Shown piece by piece: positions 48,020 through 61,800 of a DNA stretch of 64,000 nt. Location: contig OX424569.1 of NCBI GenBank assembly GCA_949152475.1, forward strand, positions 30,921,950 through 30,985,949. The letters are read 5' to 3'. Made by a program: the position numbers and the translations under genes. This stretch comes from Terebella lapidaria (Eukaryota > Annelida > Polychaeta > Terebellida > Terebellidae). Numbering within the stretch: the stretch's first letter is position 1; every line of letters begins with the position of its first letter. The notes under the pieces are model-generated. The model saw only the letters and a list, made by a program, of their open reading frames with translations, was not told the DNA's origin and searched no databases.

Positions 48020-50250
48020 GTTTGTTACTTGCCGGAATCTAAAGATTTCGGCAAGTATGTTGGTCGGTTGGTTTGTTTATGGATTTGTCTGTCTGTTTGT
48101 ACGTTTGTTTGTGCGCACTCTAGCGTCCACAGTTTTCGAGCTAACATCCCGAAACTTGTTTGATAGATAGGTATCCGCTCTGGAACGGGACCGCACGTTT
48201 TTGGAAAAAATCGGTTCACTGATGACGTCACCAAAAATTCTTGAAAACTCAAAAAATCCCTATCTCTCATCATTGGCGAATTTTCAAAAATTCAGACCAC
48301 AGTCAAAATGAGACCGATACCTCTGAAATTCGACACACCGATATATGTTAATATCGTGCATCATACTGCGAAGTCGTATCTGGATCGGTTGAACGTCAAT
48401 GACGTCACGACGTGAAACGTCATTTTTCGAAGTGGGGCTATATATCGGAAAGTATTTGTCGTACAGAGAAGCGAATTGCACCATTGGAAAGCCCGTTGAA
48501 TTCTGGTTTAGAAGGGTACTGTCCGATACTTTTCCGCCATGATAGATTTTCCGCTATGACGTCATAAACGTAAGGCCTGTCATATCAATTTTTCGACTTT
48601 TCAGCAAACTTTCAAACATCCACAGTGCACTCAAATTTGAAGGTATTGAACTGTAATTATCAGAACGTATGTGGAATAATGATATCCAATCATATACCAA
48701 GTTTCAACACGCTACGTGCAACGTCAATGACGTCATGACGTAAAACGTCAATTTTCAAAACGGGCTATATATCGAAAAGTATTTATCCTAGAGAGAAGCG
48801 AATTGCACCATTGGAAAGCTCGTTGAATTCTGGTTTAGAAGGGTACTGTCCGATACTTTTCCGCTATGACAGATTTTCCGCTATGACGTCATAAACGTAT
48901 GGCCTGTCATACCAATTTTTCGACTTTTCAACAAACTTCCAAACATCCACAGTGCACTCAAATTTGAAGGTATTAGAACATTATCATCAGAACATATGTG
49001 AAATGATAATACCCAGCCATATACCAAGTTTCAACACGCTACGTGCAACGGCGATGACGTCATGACGTAAAACGTCAATTTTCAAAATGGGACTATATAT
49101 CAAAAAGTATTTGTCGTACAGAGAAGCGAATTGCACCATTGGAAAGCCCGTTGAATTCTGGTTTAGAAGGGTACTGTCCGATACTTTTCCGCCATGATAG
49201 ATTTTCCGCTATGACGTCATAAACGTAAGGCCTGTCATAGCAATTTTTCGACTTTTCAGCAAACTTTCAAACATCCACAGTGCACTCAAATTTAAAAGTA
49301 TTAGGCTGTAATTATCAGAACTCATGTGGAATAATAATAATACCCAGCCATACATCGAGTTTCAACACGCTACGTGAAACGTCAATGACGTCATGACGTA
49401 AAACATCAATTTTCAAAATGGGTCTGTATATCGAAATGTATTTGTCGTACAGAGAAGCGAATTGCACCATTGGAAAGCTCGTTGAATTCTGGTTTAGGAA
49501 GGTACTGTCCGATACTTTTCTGCCATGATAATTTCTCCGCTATGACGTCATAAACGTAAGGCTTGTCACACCAATTTTTCGACTTTTCAGCAAATTTTCA
49601 AACATCCACAGAATTCTCAAATTTGGAGATATTGGACTGTAATCACGAGGACATATGTGGAATATTAATACCCAGCCATACACCGATCTTCAACACGTTA
49701 CGTTCAACGACAATGACGTCATGACGTCAATCATCAATTTTGGATATAAGGTTGTATCTCGGTAAGTATTTATCCTAGAGTGGAACTAATTACACCATCG
49801 GAAAGCTTGCTTAATTCTGCTTAAATTAGGACACGTGTGGTTTATTTCCGTCATAATCAATTTTTCGGTATGACGTCATAAACGTAAGGCCAGTCATACT
49901 TTTCAGCGAACTTTCAAGCATCCACATTGCACTCAAATTTGAAGCTATTCGAATGTAGTTTTGAGAACGTATGAGGAATAATAATACCCAACCAGTTACC
50001 AAGATTCAACACGCTACATAGAACGACAATGACGTCATAACATCAAACGTCAATTATCAAAATACGGCTGTATCTTGGTCAGCATCTACCATCGAGTGGA
50101 ACGGATTACACCATTGGAAAGCTCGTTCTATTCTGATCAAGGCAGGTTACGTGGGATTCTTTCACGCCATGATTAACTTTTCGTATGACGTCATAAACGT
50201 AGTTCTGCAATGCACAAATTCGGGGTTGACGAATAGTCAGTGACGTCATA
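48020..50250 (+). repeat. Hairpin plus 328-bp satellite array, right block
   Basis: A hairpin at about 48026-48055 and a TTTGTCTGTCTG run lead into roughly six satellite units that grow more diverged to the right. This suggests an array edge. Confidence 0.85.
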
Positions 50251-51770
50251 AACGTTAATTTTTCGAAATTTCTAACGGTCATAGTGTCCACAAATTTTGT
50301 TTGATTCTGATAAAATTCTGCAGGTATAATATATATATTCATGCACAGGCAATGTACAATTTTCGTGACTCAAGGTCAAAGGTCAAGGTCAAGATCAAGA
50401 CAAAGGTCAAAATCACATAAATGGCCATAATTGTGGAACTAATCGCCGTAGAGAGTTCAAACTAGGACCATGTTGTAGCATATCAAAAGGTCTTTCTTAT
50501 GTGTCTTTGAATGTGACCTGTGACCTTGACCTTGAGAAGTTCGCCATAGGTCAATGCCATGTACGAAGGTCAGCGCACCATATCAAATAGTATACCATTA
50601 GAAAGGTCTTGGTCTCCTGATTCGAGTGATATCTTATTTCAGGCCCTATGACATTCAGTGACATCACAAGGACGTCATGAACGTCAGATTTTCGAAATTT
50701 CAAAAAGCCAAATCCCAGAAAAAAACACATTCTTGGTAATAACTTCTGCTTGAATCTTTGAATCTTTGTATGAAATTTGAATTATATCATTCAGAACAGG
50801 CATGACTCTCAGACTTATATGTTATGTGCATGATATACCTTGAACTCGGTCAGAAAAATGAAGTCACATGAGCAAACTTTCAAGGTCAAGTATTGAAAAT
50901 CATTGAATGCAATCGGGCGTGTCAATTTCATGATTGATCTTGAACTTGGTCAGGAAAATAAGGTCATATGAGGAAAACTTCAAGGTCAAATTTTAAAACT
51001 AACTGAAACCTATCATGTAGTATATCAAATGAAAGGTCTTGATTCCCTGGTACATACTTTCTCATCAGTTTTGAGATGTGACGATTATTGACGTCACAGT
51101 GACGTCATAAACGTTAATGTTTCGAAATTTCAAACGGTCATAGTGTCCACAATGGCCTGCGACTGCACATTTTTGGTGATTCTAGGTCAAAGGTCAAGGT
51201 CACGCAAAATGTTAAAAACTAATAATGTTCAAACCAAGTTTATATTGTAGATAATCTCGAGTTCTATCTTCTGTGACCTTGACCTTGACTTTTGACCTTG
51301 ATCTTGGAAAGTTTGCCTGAGGCCAATGTCAAGGTCAAGTACGAAGGTCAGTGCACCATATCAAGTAGTACATCGTCAGAAAGGTCTTGAGCCCCTGATT
51401 CCAGTGATATCTTATTTTTAATGTAAACATATGCCAGTAGACCCTGTCATAGGCAAGATCAAGTATTTCCTGTTCACAAAATTTCAAAGTCAAAAGTGAA
51501 AGTCAAGCTCAATATTTACCTTTAGGTGGAAATCGAGTAGGTCATTAAATCTCAGAAACTAATGAAGACGGAAACACAAAAGTAAAACCAGAATGTAGCA
51601 CTCATATATACTAGCATCATTTGTATTTAGACCTAAGGGCCTATCGAAGTTGACCTCAAAAGTGACCTTGACCTTTGCTGAAAATATTAAGTAGTAGCTT
51701 GTTTGAAAGGCCTTTGAGATCGAATCCCTGATCTGGCGTTATTTTTGGGTTGGGACGTCATATGACTTCA
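50251..51770 (+). repeat. Diverged AGGTCA-rich segment
   Basis: It contains many AGGTCAAGGTCA and TGACCTTGACCTT stretches and partial matches to the AGGTCA-rich parts of the 2.75-kb and 1.17-kb repeats (for example 'GAGTTCTATCTT', 'CCCTGATTCCAGTGATATC'). Confidence 0.75.
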
Positions 51771-51779
51771 TTATGAATG

Positions 51780-52960
51780 GAAAGTCACTTTTTATTGATA
51801 TTTGGGACTTTCGGGTGTCAGATGCACAAAATTGTTTTATTCATTGCAAATTTGATGCTCGGATCTCATTCAACAATAACTATTTCAGCTGCTTGCAAAT
51901 TTCTGCATGATCCCATCACTGGTTGTGAATTAACTGAAGATCACTTGGGCGTGGGTATTACGTTTGAGGTCGAAGACATATAGCATTTTAAAGTGCATGC
52001 AAATTTGATGCTCGGAAAACAGCAAAATGGAAACCAATCACTATCCTCCTCGATGTTCGTCGTTTTCGGGGACAAAGAGCATCGTTATTTTTTTAGAAAA
52101 GCAACCAAAAATTTTGTTGTTTTCTCAGAATAATTGCGTTTCACCCGCCCGCTGATTGGAAACAAAAAATATTTACCTATTGACGTTTGAGGACGAAGAC
52201 ATATAGCATTTTAAAGTGCATGCAAATTTGATGCTCGGATCTCATTTAACAATAACTATTTGAGCTGCTTGCAAATTTCTGCATGATCCCATGACTGGTT
52301 GTGAATTAACTGAAGATCACTTGGGCGTGGGTATTACATTCAGCTTCATTTTTGTCTAATATCCATGGTTTTCTTGTATCAGACATTTCAGACAGAGGTT
52401 TCAATAAAATCAGACAGAGGTTTCAATAAAATTAGATGTGTTTTTTCTTCTTAACCCGTCATTTATTTTTTCTTCAAAAAGTAGCAGCCATCCATTGAAA
52501 ACACACAGGAAAAACCACAGACGTTTATTATAACGATCACATCTTTGTACACAAAGTAAGTCCTACCAAAATGTAAAATAAAGTATAGTGGAGCAGCCAT
52601 CCAGGGAAAAACACACAGGAAAAAACACAGACATTTATTATAACGATAACATCTTTGTTCACAAAGTAAGTCCTGCCAAAATGCAAAATAAATTATATTG
52701 GAACATCTGCTAAGCTTTTAAATACTTTATTGATAAACAACAGATAGGAAAACAGCAAACTGGAAACCAATCACTATCCTCCACGATGTTCGTCGTTTTC
52801 GGGGATAAAGAGCACCGTTTTTTTTTTAGAAAACCAACCAAAAATTTTGTTGTTTTCTCAGAATAATTGCGTTTCACCCGCCCGCTGATTGGAAACAAAG
52901 AATATTTACCTATTCACGTTTGAGGACGAAGACATATAGCATTTTAAAGTGCATGGATCG
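51780..52960. repeat. Local duplication cluster
   Basis: Three repeat pairs are seen. 51852-51962 matches 52228-52340 (TTTGATGCTCGGATCTCATT). 52015-52225 matches 52748-52955 (CTATCCTCC, TTCACCCGCCCGCTGATTGG). A ~107-bp unit at 52485-52591 recurs at 52592-52700 (GAAAAAACACAGAC-type stretch). No gene is recognised. Confidence 0.75.
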
Positions 52961-53514
52961 AAATTGGCAACACATGGATGACACACGTCACCTCAATTTA
53001 CACTTACCCCTGAACCTCATGCTTCTGCTTCAGATATAATCGGAATCGGTGTGCTTATAATTGAAATTAGTTTAAGCTTATCTTGAACAGAACTGGTGTT
53101 TGGCCATTACTCATTACTCACTTGTTTGTGATACAGCGTGAATGGATAAACTGTTTGTCAGATGAATAATAGGGCAATATCTGAACACTTAATGGTGTCG
53201 AGCCAACACATGTTTTAATAATACAGACACATGATGACAAGTGACGTGTCTTTGTCTGAGACAGCAACTCAAACGTTCGCTCTTGTATATTATCTGACTT
53301 TGTCAAATCAGTTATTCAAAAACTTTGGGCGTGTAATGGAACTACAAATATACTGGCCCTTTCATTATATTTTATTAAAAACAAATATTGTATGAACAAA
53401 ATCCCATAGAGATATGTCAAAATTGTATTTCTGACTGAGTACATTGCGTTTTTCAGTAAAACACATATCACACAATTTGACTAAGTATCCACAGGACAAT
53501 AAAAAAGCATTGGT
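52961..53514. other. AT-rich spacer, nothing recognised
   Basis: I see no gene, repeat boundary or RNA structure. Confidence 0.35.
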
Positions 53515-53516
53515 TT

Positions 53517-53660
53517 TTTCGGTACTCATCGGTACTCATCGGTACTCAGCCATTGAGTACTGGGTTTACATTGTACTCAATTACTCAATCATTGTACTCA
53601 AATACATTGTACTCAATGTAGCCATTGAGTACATCGGTACTCATCGGTAATCAGCCATTG
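53517..53660. repeat. GTACTCA/TGAGTAC motif cluster
   Basis: About a dozen copies of GTACTCA or its complement TGAGTAC, in both orientations, are packed into ~140 bases, with CATCGGTACTCATCGGTACT direct repeats and AGCCATTGA spacers. The motif allows many alternative foldbacks. Confidence 0.7.
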
Positions 53661-55550
53661 ATAACAATTATTCAGGTCCATTCGCTTGACTGTTCATATA
53701 TTCATAAGTGAAATTACCGATGCCAAGTCGATGCCAAGCCAAAGGCTCACCTAATGAATGGAAATGATGATTATGTGACATGATATCTCTTCGCTTACGG
53801 ACAACTCAATGCCACGCCAGAGGCTCAATGAATGACGATGGTGAATGGTGGTGAATAAAGATGGCGATATGTGTACATTTAAAGTTAACACATGCATCTA
53901 CATGAACAATCAGTCAATCGCAGAACTATACCAATCGGATTGCTGATTTGATCATATTCATCACTTATCATACTCGACACTGTCCTGGAAATTCCTGCAA
54001 AGCTTTATACAAACGCATCAATTATATAGTCAAACTTACTTTCATTGACACAAACAAATTGCAATAGGGGTCGTTCCTCAGTACAGTATGATTAAAGATT
54101 AATGACAAAGTTTCAGCAAAATATTTTATATTTTCTTCACAACAGGCCCACATCCCTCATCCATAATATACAATATTAAAAATACACCACAAAATACATA
54201 CATGAACAAATTATGTTACGTATCAATGCAATACCTGTAATGGACTTCAATGACATGAAGTCCATACGGTGCCATATTATAAAATAGTATATATGGTTCT
54301 CACAAGATATTATGTAATATAAATTATCTCTAAGATACATAACATTATTTATTATATTGATATTAATGTCTTTAATATACTGTAAGGATCTTTCCGTATT
54401 CAAACATTTTTTTGGCATCATTCTTTAGTGTACTCAGCCATTGATAAGTAAAATAAACCCATGGTCTTATGTGTTTCTGGACACAAAAATTTTTTACGTG
54501 TCACATTGTATAGCATTTTGTACATGAGTAATTATATATAAACTGAACATGAGCATTTTGCATAAGGTTATGATTCATGAACACCAAGATACACACCGCC
54601 ACAGTTGACAAAGAGACCCTACATACTCCAGTATACATCACAACTCGATATAGTCATGTGCTAGTTTATATCAAAATTACCTCCACCTTGAGTGGCGTTC
54701 CCAGGACTGAATTCATCTCTTTGATTGAGCAAAGCAAGACCTATCACAACAGGTATACATAAAACACACAATGTACACTATGACTCACGTATAATTAACA
54801 AGTAGAGGTCCAGGTTTAGAAAATAAGGCTATATCAAACTAATTACACAATTATCGCTCAAACTAATTACATAATTATCGCTCAAATTGCTCAACAACTT
54901 CCATGAAAACATTTGCTGTATCAGTCATCATTTCCCTTATTTTTTAACCGAATGAATATACATATCAAGAACAAATAGATAAATCTTGCTGAAGATATTG
55001 TGTATGCGGATCATTTTCTATACAAATGTGTTGATAAAAATCCATGATACAAACCAAAAAAATGTCCATTTATCATAGGATTTACATACCTCTTGGCAGG
55101 ATGATCAAAATATTTTTTAAACAAATCCACACGATTACTGATGCACTTCTATATTGCACCAGCAGGCGCAAATATCCCACTCCCCTCCCCGCCATTCCAC
55201 CCACCCCACTGCCCATATATAGAGCTTGCACAGAAAAAAACCCTGTGCAAGTTGCCTATCTCACAGAAGATCAGCTCACAAACCATTTCAATCTTACTGT
55301 TTGTTATTTGTGTACAATATTCTGACGTATGATCATCGTTATCAATAGACAGTTATTACACTTTATTTTACATCAAGTGATCCAGAAATGTAGAAAATAT
55401 ATCTGTAATATACAGAATGATAAATGTCCCCGGTATATAATTTTGTTAACGTTACACGGACATTTCAAGGAATCACAAAACGGGACTTGGTAATGGGTTA
55501 TTGAACATCACAGTGAATGATAAATATCTATGTATGATTTCCTTGTGCTG
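53661..55550. other. AT-rich intergenic sequence
   Basis: No coding region is supported. A pyrimidine-rich stretch (CCCACTCCCCTCCCCGCC, near 55180) and a short foldback of TGACATGAAGTCC type near 54245 are the only visible features. Confidence 0.35.
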
Positions 55551-55615
55551 TGACTTCATTTCGTGATCAGAACAATAAGTGTCATGTATATCAATAAGGA
55601 TGTCACTACGAGCAA
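55551..55615 (-). pseudogene. Remnant of a second Helentron endonuclease C-terminus
   Basis: On the minus strand this reads SDILIDIHDTYCSDHEMKS. That is clearly related to the end of the intact Helentron protein (NDTIIDVHDTYFSDHDMTF, encoded at about 55894-55950). It lies about 0.3 kb beyond the intact stop codon, and the frame around it is not preserved. It is either a relic of an older neighbouring Helentron or a partial tandem duplication of the gene's 3' end. Confidence 0.7.
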
Positions 55616-55879
55616 CACCCCATTTTGAGTAGCAATGTCAAATGCAAAAAAGACCAGTATCCTTCTGAACAGCAATTATCATCATCTCATCAAATGCAAC
55701 AAATACCAATAAATAACATATCGATAGATTTTTTTCCATTCCAAAATGGGATATGATAACTAAACACTGATCAATGTAATGCCACCAATAATATCAACAG
55801 ATAACAATTATTACAATAAATTGGATATTCATCATTTAACATCTCTCGGTTGAAATGCAAACCGAAAGTAAACATTTCA
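55616..55879. other. 3' flank of the Helentron ORF
   Basis: AT-rich sequence between the relic and the stop codon. The Helentron 3' terminus, expected to end in a short hairpin, could not be assigned. Confidence 0.3.
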
Positions 55880-58800
55880 TCACTTTGTGGACAGGAATGT
55901 CATATCATGATCAGAAAAATAGGTGTCATGTACATCAATAATAGTGTCATTCAATTTACACCTATTGTAGTATATGTGGTCAATTAGGGTACCTCTATCT
56001 GTAGTTGGTGTTGTAACCAGTTGATCAAATCCTAGCTCTGTCATTAAGTTCGTTAACTTGCTTTCAGGATTGACACTAAGATCATCGTTGAAATCCCCAA
56101 GAACAACTATCGGTGTATCAAGTGGCAATTTTTGCATTATAGTACGGAGCTTCTTGAGAAATTTTTCCAATTGAAAGGATGGTTTTCTGTAGACAAGAAC
56201 CACAGTCAACTGAACTGCCTCAAAAGTTACAACTTTACATTCCAACCCCTCAGTGTTCTCGGGTGTGTTATCCTTCCCTTGCAGTCCGTATTTTCCACAA
56301 ATCATGATTCCATGCATCCCGTCATGTACGTCTGTAGATGGAATGTTTTGTCTGAAAGCATTGTACCTGTACTTCTGACAGAAAGTGTCAATATTGTGCT
56401 CATTGACCAAATACGTTTCAGTGAAGCACATAACATCTACACGTTGTAATACTTCACTTGATCTGTCACTTAGTAAATCCGGGAGTTTCTTCAAAAAGTA
56501 CCGCACATTCAAATGTCCTACTGTTCTCCAGCCAGGCTCCTTGACATCCATTAGCTTCAAGCGTTCTTTTAGTATTGTGTTCCCTCGCATTTCTTCCATT
56601 TCAGTTTCTACTCTGTCATTGGCTTTGATCCCAACAGCATCAAAATTCACAATATATAAACCTTCCATAGTCTTTACACGGCTAAATGCTACATATGCTT
56701 GTCCTTTGCCAAAGCGTTTTGCTCCTTTCATGTTGACAACTATTGTATCAACTGTAAGACCTTGACATTTGTGAATCGTTACAGCCCATGCCAACGTGAG
56801 AGGAAACTGTCTTCTCGCAATTTGAGCACCTTTTTTGTTACCCTTTTCAAACCTCCCTTCATGTCTCTTGATTGGAACTGCATTTGGGTACTCATTTTCC
56901 CATTGACTGGTTCGAATAGCATTTCTACCAACTGTGTCATTATCAAATTTAACTAGGACAACTTGTGCCTTTCCATTCACATTTTTCACAATACATTCCA
57001 CTGTCCCGAGTACACCATTTACAAGACCATCCGCAGTGTCCACATTATATGTCAACATGACTCTTGCATGTTCTGCTAGTATCAAAACTGTATGCAATCC
57101 TGCCGTTTCTGAACGTTTTGATGATGCACGTATCGTTTCCAAATCAAGCTGACCAGTACTATCAGTCTTGTCGTCTGATGCATGAATATACGAAAGTTTT
57201 TCTTCGTTTGGCTCTAATTCTCTTAGTTTCTTCTCGTTTCTGTTGTCAACGTCAGCATTGTATGCAAAGACATGTAGTGCATCATGTGGATACGAAGGGT
57301 CATCCTCGGTTATCTCACGTCTTCGCAACATTGCAATATCAGCCTCGGTATGTTTTCCTACTCTGATACGACAAAGCATTTCAGCAAAAGCACCATCATC
57401 CTTTTGTCGCATAACTTCATCTAATTCATGCAGTCTGAAGTGGTCTTTCCAAATGTTGCCATTAAGCCGCTCAACAGGATCCCGAACAGGTTGGAAAATG
57501 TTAGACTGCTTCACTGGTGGAAGTTGATACATGTCTCCAACTGCTAGCACCGATACATTCCCGAAGACTGATTCTCCTGTTACACCTTTGATTTTCTCCA
57601 ATCTCTTGTGAATGTCTAGTAACATTTCTGATCCTACCATAGATATTTCATCAACGATCAGCAGATAAAGATTCTCGAGTTTGGATCTCAAACTATTCAG
57701 TTTATCAAATGATATTTGATCACACCCATACTTTTTAGTTTGCAATAGTAATGCAGAATGTATTGTCATTCCACCTATCTGGTAAGCAGCCACACCGGTT
57801 GGACCAAGCAAAAGTACGACAACATCGTATGGCGATATGGTGTTTATCATTCGTAGCAATCTTTTTGCATCTGACTGTATCAATTTGATCACGTGTGATT
57901 TCCCGACACCACCAGGTCCACTCAAAAATATGTGATATGGTTTGACTGGCTTATTTTCTCTTAGTGCTATCACTGTTTCCTTGCACCATTTCCTGTTGTA
58001 AAACACAATTTCTGCTTGTTTTTCATTCAACCCACGAACCATGCGTCTGTACTCGTCATCCTCTAATGTCTTTTTTTCAGCCTCTGCTTGATATCGTACA
58101 GTGATTTCAGACACATGTTGAGCATCAGGTCGTTCTATCATTGCTGCATTATCATCAAGATCTTCCTGGACAATATCTCTCTCAACATCAATGCCCTCGT
58201 TAACGTCTTGTAAATTATCATGTTCGACGCCCGGTGCAATATCTGCCCATACGTGTTCAGGTGGCCCAAGTCGTTCATTGTTTTCCACAGCCTGCTCTAT
58301 CAATTCTAAATTTTCAGTGAACTTTGTTTCATTTTCATGGATATATTCTTCAACTGCAAAATAGTGTGACGCATAGTCAGGATATTGCGCCAATAAGTCA
58401 GTGTCTTCATTTCTCCAGGGAAGAAACAACATCAGTTTTGCTCGATAGAAGTCACTCGGATTTTTTTCATGACTAAATTTGCGAAACCTGATGACAGCCT
58501 CACGCTTTCGCTTCTGCATGATGCCACCAGATTTTTTCAAGCGAATATACTTGGGGAGTTCTTTACGGTTTTCCATCTCATCTTCAATTTCTAACACAGT
58601 AGGAAGGCTGTCATCAGTGCACTCGTCAGGGTTTGCATAGCTAACTTTATAGTTACAAGCAAAATCTGCAAGGCAGATGTTCCCAACACAGTCTGGCCTC
58701 AGTGAGTATCTTTCAACAACATTACTCTGGAAAATATTTTCATCAGATTCCTCCAGTTCATCAAGTTGTTTTTGTGGCTTCAGAACCGCTGCTCTGTCAC

Positions 58801-61800
58801 ACATTTGGTCAGTATTCACAAACAGTACTTCTCTGCTGAATTTCTTCATTGGCATGGACAAAATGCGATATACAGCTTCTTGTGCACTGAGTTCACGATG
58901 ATTCAGAAAAACAGAACCCACACGCCGTAACATAGTCTTTATTTCCTGATCTTTATACTCTTTACAAACTTGTTTGAGAAGCTCTCCTATGCCTTTTTCA
59001 TTCTTTGTCATATATGCAGCTATGTACATAACACATGCATAAGCATCGATTATATATTGTACATCAATATTTGCCTGCCAAGCTTTCAAGACAGTGGAAT
59101 TGTAGGCGTTAACAGATGTTTCCTGGGGAGATCTTCTCAACATTACAGTTGTGCCTCTCTCTGAAACTTGTAATGCTTGTGTGTAATTTTCCAAAGAGAC
59201 CTCCGCCTTCGTCAAGATTTCGCTCATATTGGAATCTTTTGGAGTGTTCTCATCACAAACGACATTCTTAACTTTACTGAGAACATCTGAAGCATGCTCC
59301 TTCTTATTATTCGCCGTCTCAGGATCGTCGGGTTCTCTTGCAATGATTGTGAGTGGAGCTGGTGGTCTCGGGTAGTTAAATCTACAATATCCTTTTTTCT
59401 TGCAGTACGACGAATGAGTGTGTGTCTGCAACTTCTTCACCAGCTCTTTGAGACAAGGATCGTCTTCAGGAATTTCACAAGAAATATGTTTGTCAATGAA
59501 AGATGCAATCTGTTCATCTGAATTTACATTAATCTTTGGTGCATTTTTTACCCATAGCAGAGTGTGTGCATGGGGAGATCCACGAGCTTGAAATTCAATG
59601 CGAATGACATAGTCAACAATCTCTCCTAACGGTTGTGCATTAGATTTCAACACATCCTTGAACAAGAGCTCCAACCTGTACTGAAACTGTCTCGCAGCAG
59701 TCACTGGATTCCTTCTCAACCATTGTGATCTTTCAATGAAGGACAATTCTCGCACATCTTCATCACTCAAAGTTGTCCCATACTGTCTTGCTATCGTCTG
59801 TATGACATCAGGCCATTGCATGTCAGCAGCAGACACTGTGAAGAACCAAGTTGGTATCCCTAGCTGTCGAACCATGCCCAACACGTCATAAAAAACAGTT
59901 TGGAAGTAGGCTGGTGTTCCTCTTACGTTCTTTAACATTCTATATGCATGATCAGCTTTCATATAACCTTTCATTTGTTCAACACTTTTAACCATTCCAG
60001 CCGTTAGAGATTTTCCTTGAAAATTCTTTCCACTCGCTCTTCGAAAGATGTAATGGTTGATATCACTGGTTACTTGTTTGCATTCTGTGGCATACTGTGC
60101 ACTGAGGATGTATTCTATTGACCCAAACCGACCATCAAAATCAAGTAATCTTTGGTTGAAATACCTTCGTGGTGTCAGTTCACAGGGGCGCTCAGCTGTC
60201 ATTGCATTTGATCCATCCGGATATTTGTCTGGATTTGAGAGTTCTTCAAAGTTAGGATCACTAAGAAATGGCGTCGGTTTCTCGCCTTCAGCTGGAGCCA
60301 CACTGATTACTTTGTTCAGCAATTCAGGGTCTTCGTTCACCATGCTCGTTTCATATGGTAATCCACGTATTTTCGAAGCTTCTTCAAACGCTCGCTCATC
60401 TTCAGCTACCATCTCATCAGTCTCTTCATCACTATCAGAATCTCTGGTACTCATTTCTATCGCATTGTTGTAGGTTGCGCGGAATTTGGAGGATATACAT
60501 GGTTCAAAAATCACGTAATGTGATTGTGCAATCAATCCAAGGTGAATGACACGTGCACCATTGTTACCAGCTCTCGGTTTGACAATATGTACCACATCAG
60601 ATGAAGTTGCATGGATATTCACTGTCAAAGAGTACATGTCTGCTAGAGCTTGCAATATCACATTGTCACCCCAGAGACTTCCATTTTCAAGTTCATCAAG
60701 ATATCTGACCCACTGTACTTCTCTTTGTGAATCACGATCCTCTATGGCACTGATAACCATGTCCTCTATAGTTGGTTGTTCTGTGTCAGCATTGGACAAA
60801 TCATGATTTCCAATTCTTGCTGCTATAAAATCTATGTAGTGTTCTCGATTTTGCCGCATGAATTCAGAAATCTGGAAGCGCAACAAAGTAGGATTTGTAT
60901 CGGTAATACCAAGCAGTTCGAGGTGGTACCAAATTGCATAAAACATACAATTTCCATCTCCTGGTACATCGATAATATTCATATCGTTTTGCCTTGCCAT
61001 CATAGCTAGTTTATCATAATCATTCCGATCGGACTTGCCTATATCAGCCATAGACACAACTTCAAATGTGTTGTTTTTGGATGCTACTTGACGATCGTCC
61101 CCTTTGTGTATGTTGGATGTGCTTTCTTGCATATTTTTGTTTGGTTCTTTGTCCTTTGCTTCTTGCTCGTTTTCGATGCTTACTTGTCTGTCATCCGAAC
61201 TGAATGCTTGCCACAGCTCATTATCATCATTTTTAGCGTCTTCAACCCAACTGTCATTTATTTCTACTGTGCTATAATGTGGATTGTTTTCCTTCAACCA
61301 CCTAAGTGCATTCATCAGTACATCTGGTCTCACATGTTCATGTATGTAATGAGTAGAATGTTTCAGTTGCCTCTTAAGCTTCATTGGGACTATTTGAGAC
61401 TCTGATGGCAGCCGCGGCAGCAAGTGACAAACTGCATCTAGTTTTGAAGGCACGTTCACTGCTGGTCCATGTATCCCATATTGTTTGCCCCTTGGTAATG
61501 CAACCATTTTCATGAATGGGATTCTTTGGCAGATAAGTCTCAATTCTAACGGATTTAGGTCTTTCAGTTCACGTGGTTGTTCGACTAATGACAAATTATT
61601 AGCTTTGGACTGCGCAGGTAACTTTCCTTTTTTTAGAGTCAAATGGCATGTTCTGCAGATCCATTCATGATCATCATAAGATCTCAGTCGGAATGAAAGC
61701 ACCTCACTCAACAAAGCTTTGGAACACTTCTTATATTTTTCATCATTCAGACGAATGACTGTCATCCTGAAGAGCAATCTATGACATGAACAACATATAT

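Noticed and set aside
33397-48060. CRISPR-like pattern of short palindromic repeats with spacers
   Set aside because: Spacers are not unique and of similar length; they are themselves satellite sequence. The genome is eukaryotic and there are no cas genes.
60057-60473. 138-codon plus-strand frame
   Set aside because: Antisense shadow of the Helentron coding sequence, as are the other plus-strand frames between 56.1 and 62.6 kb.
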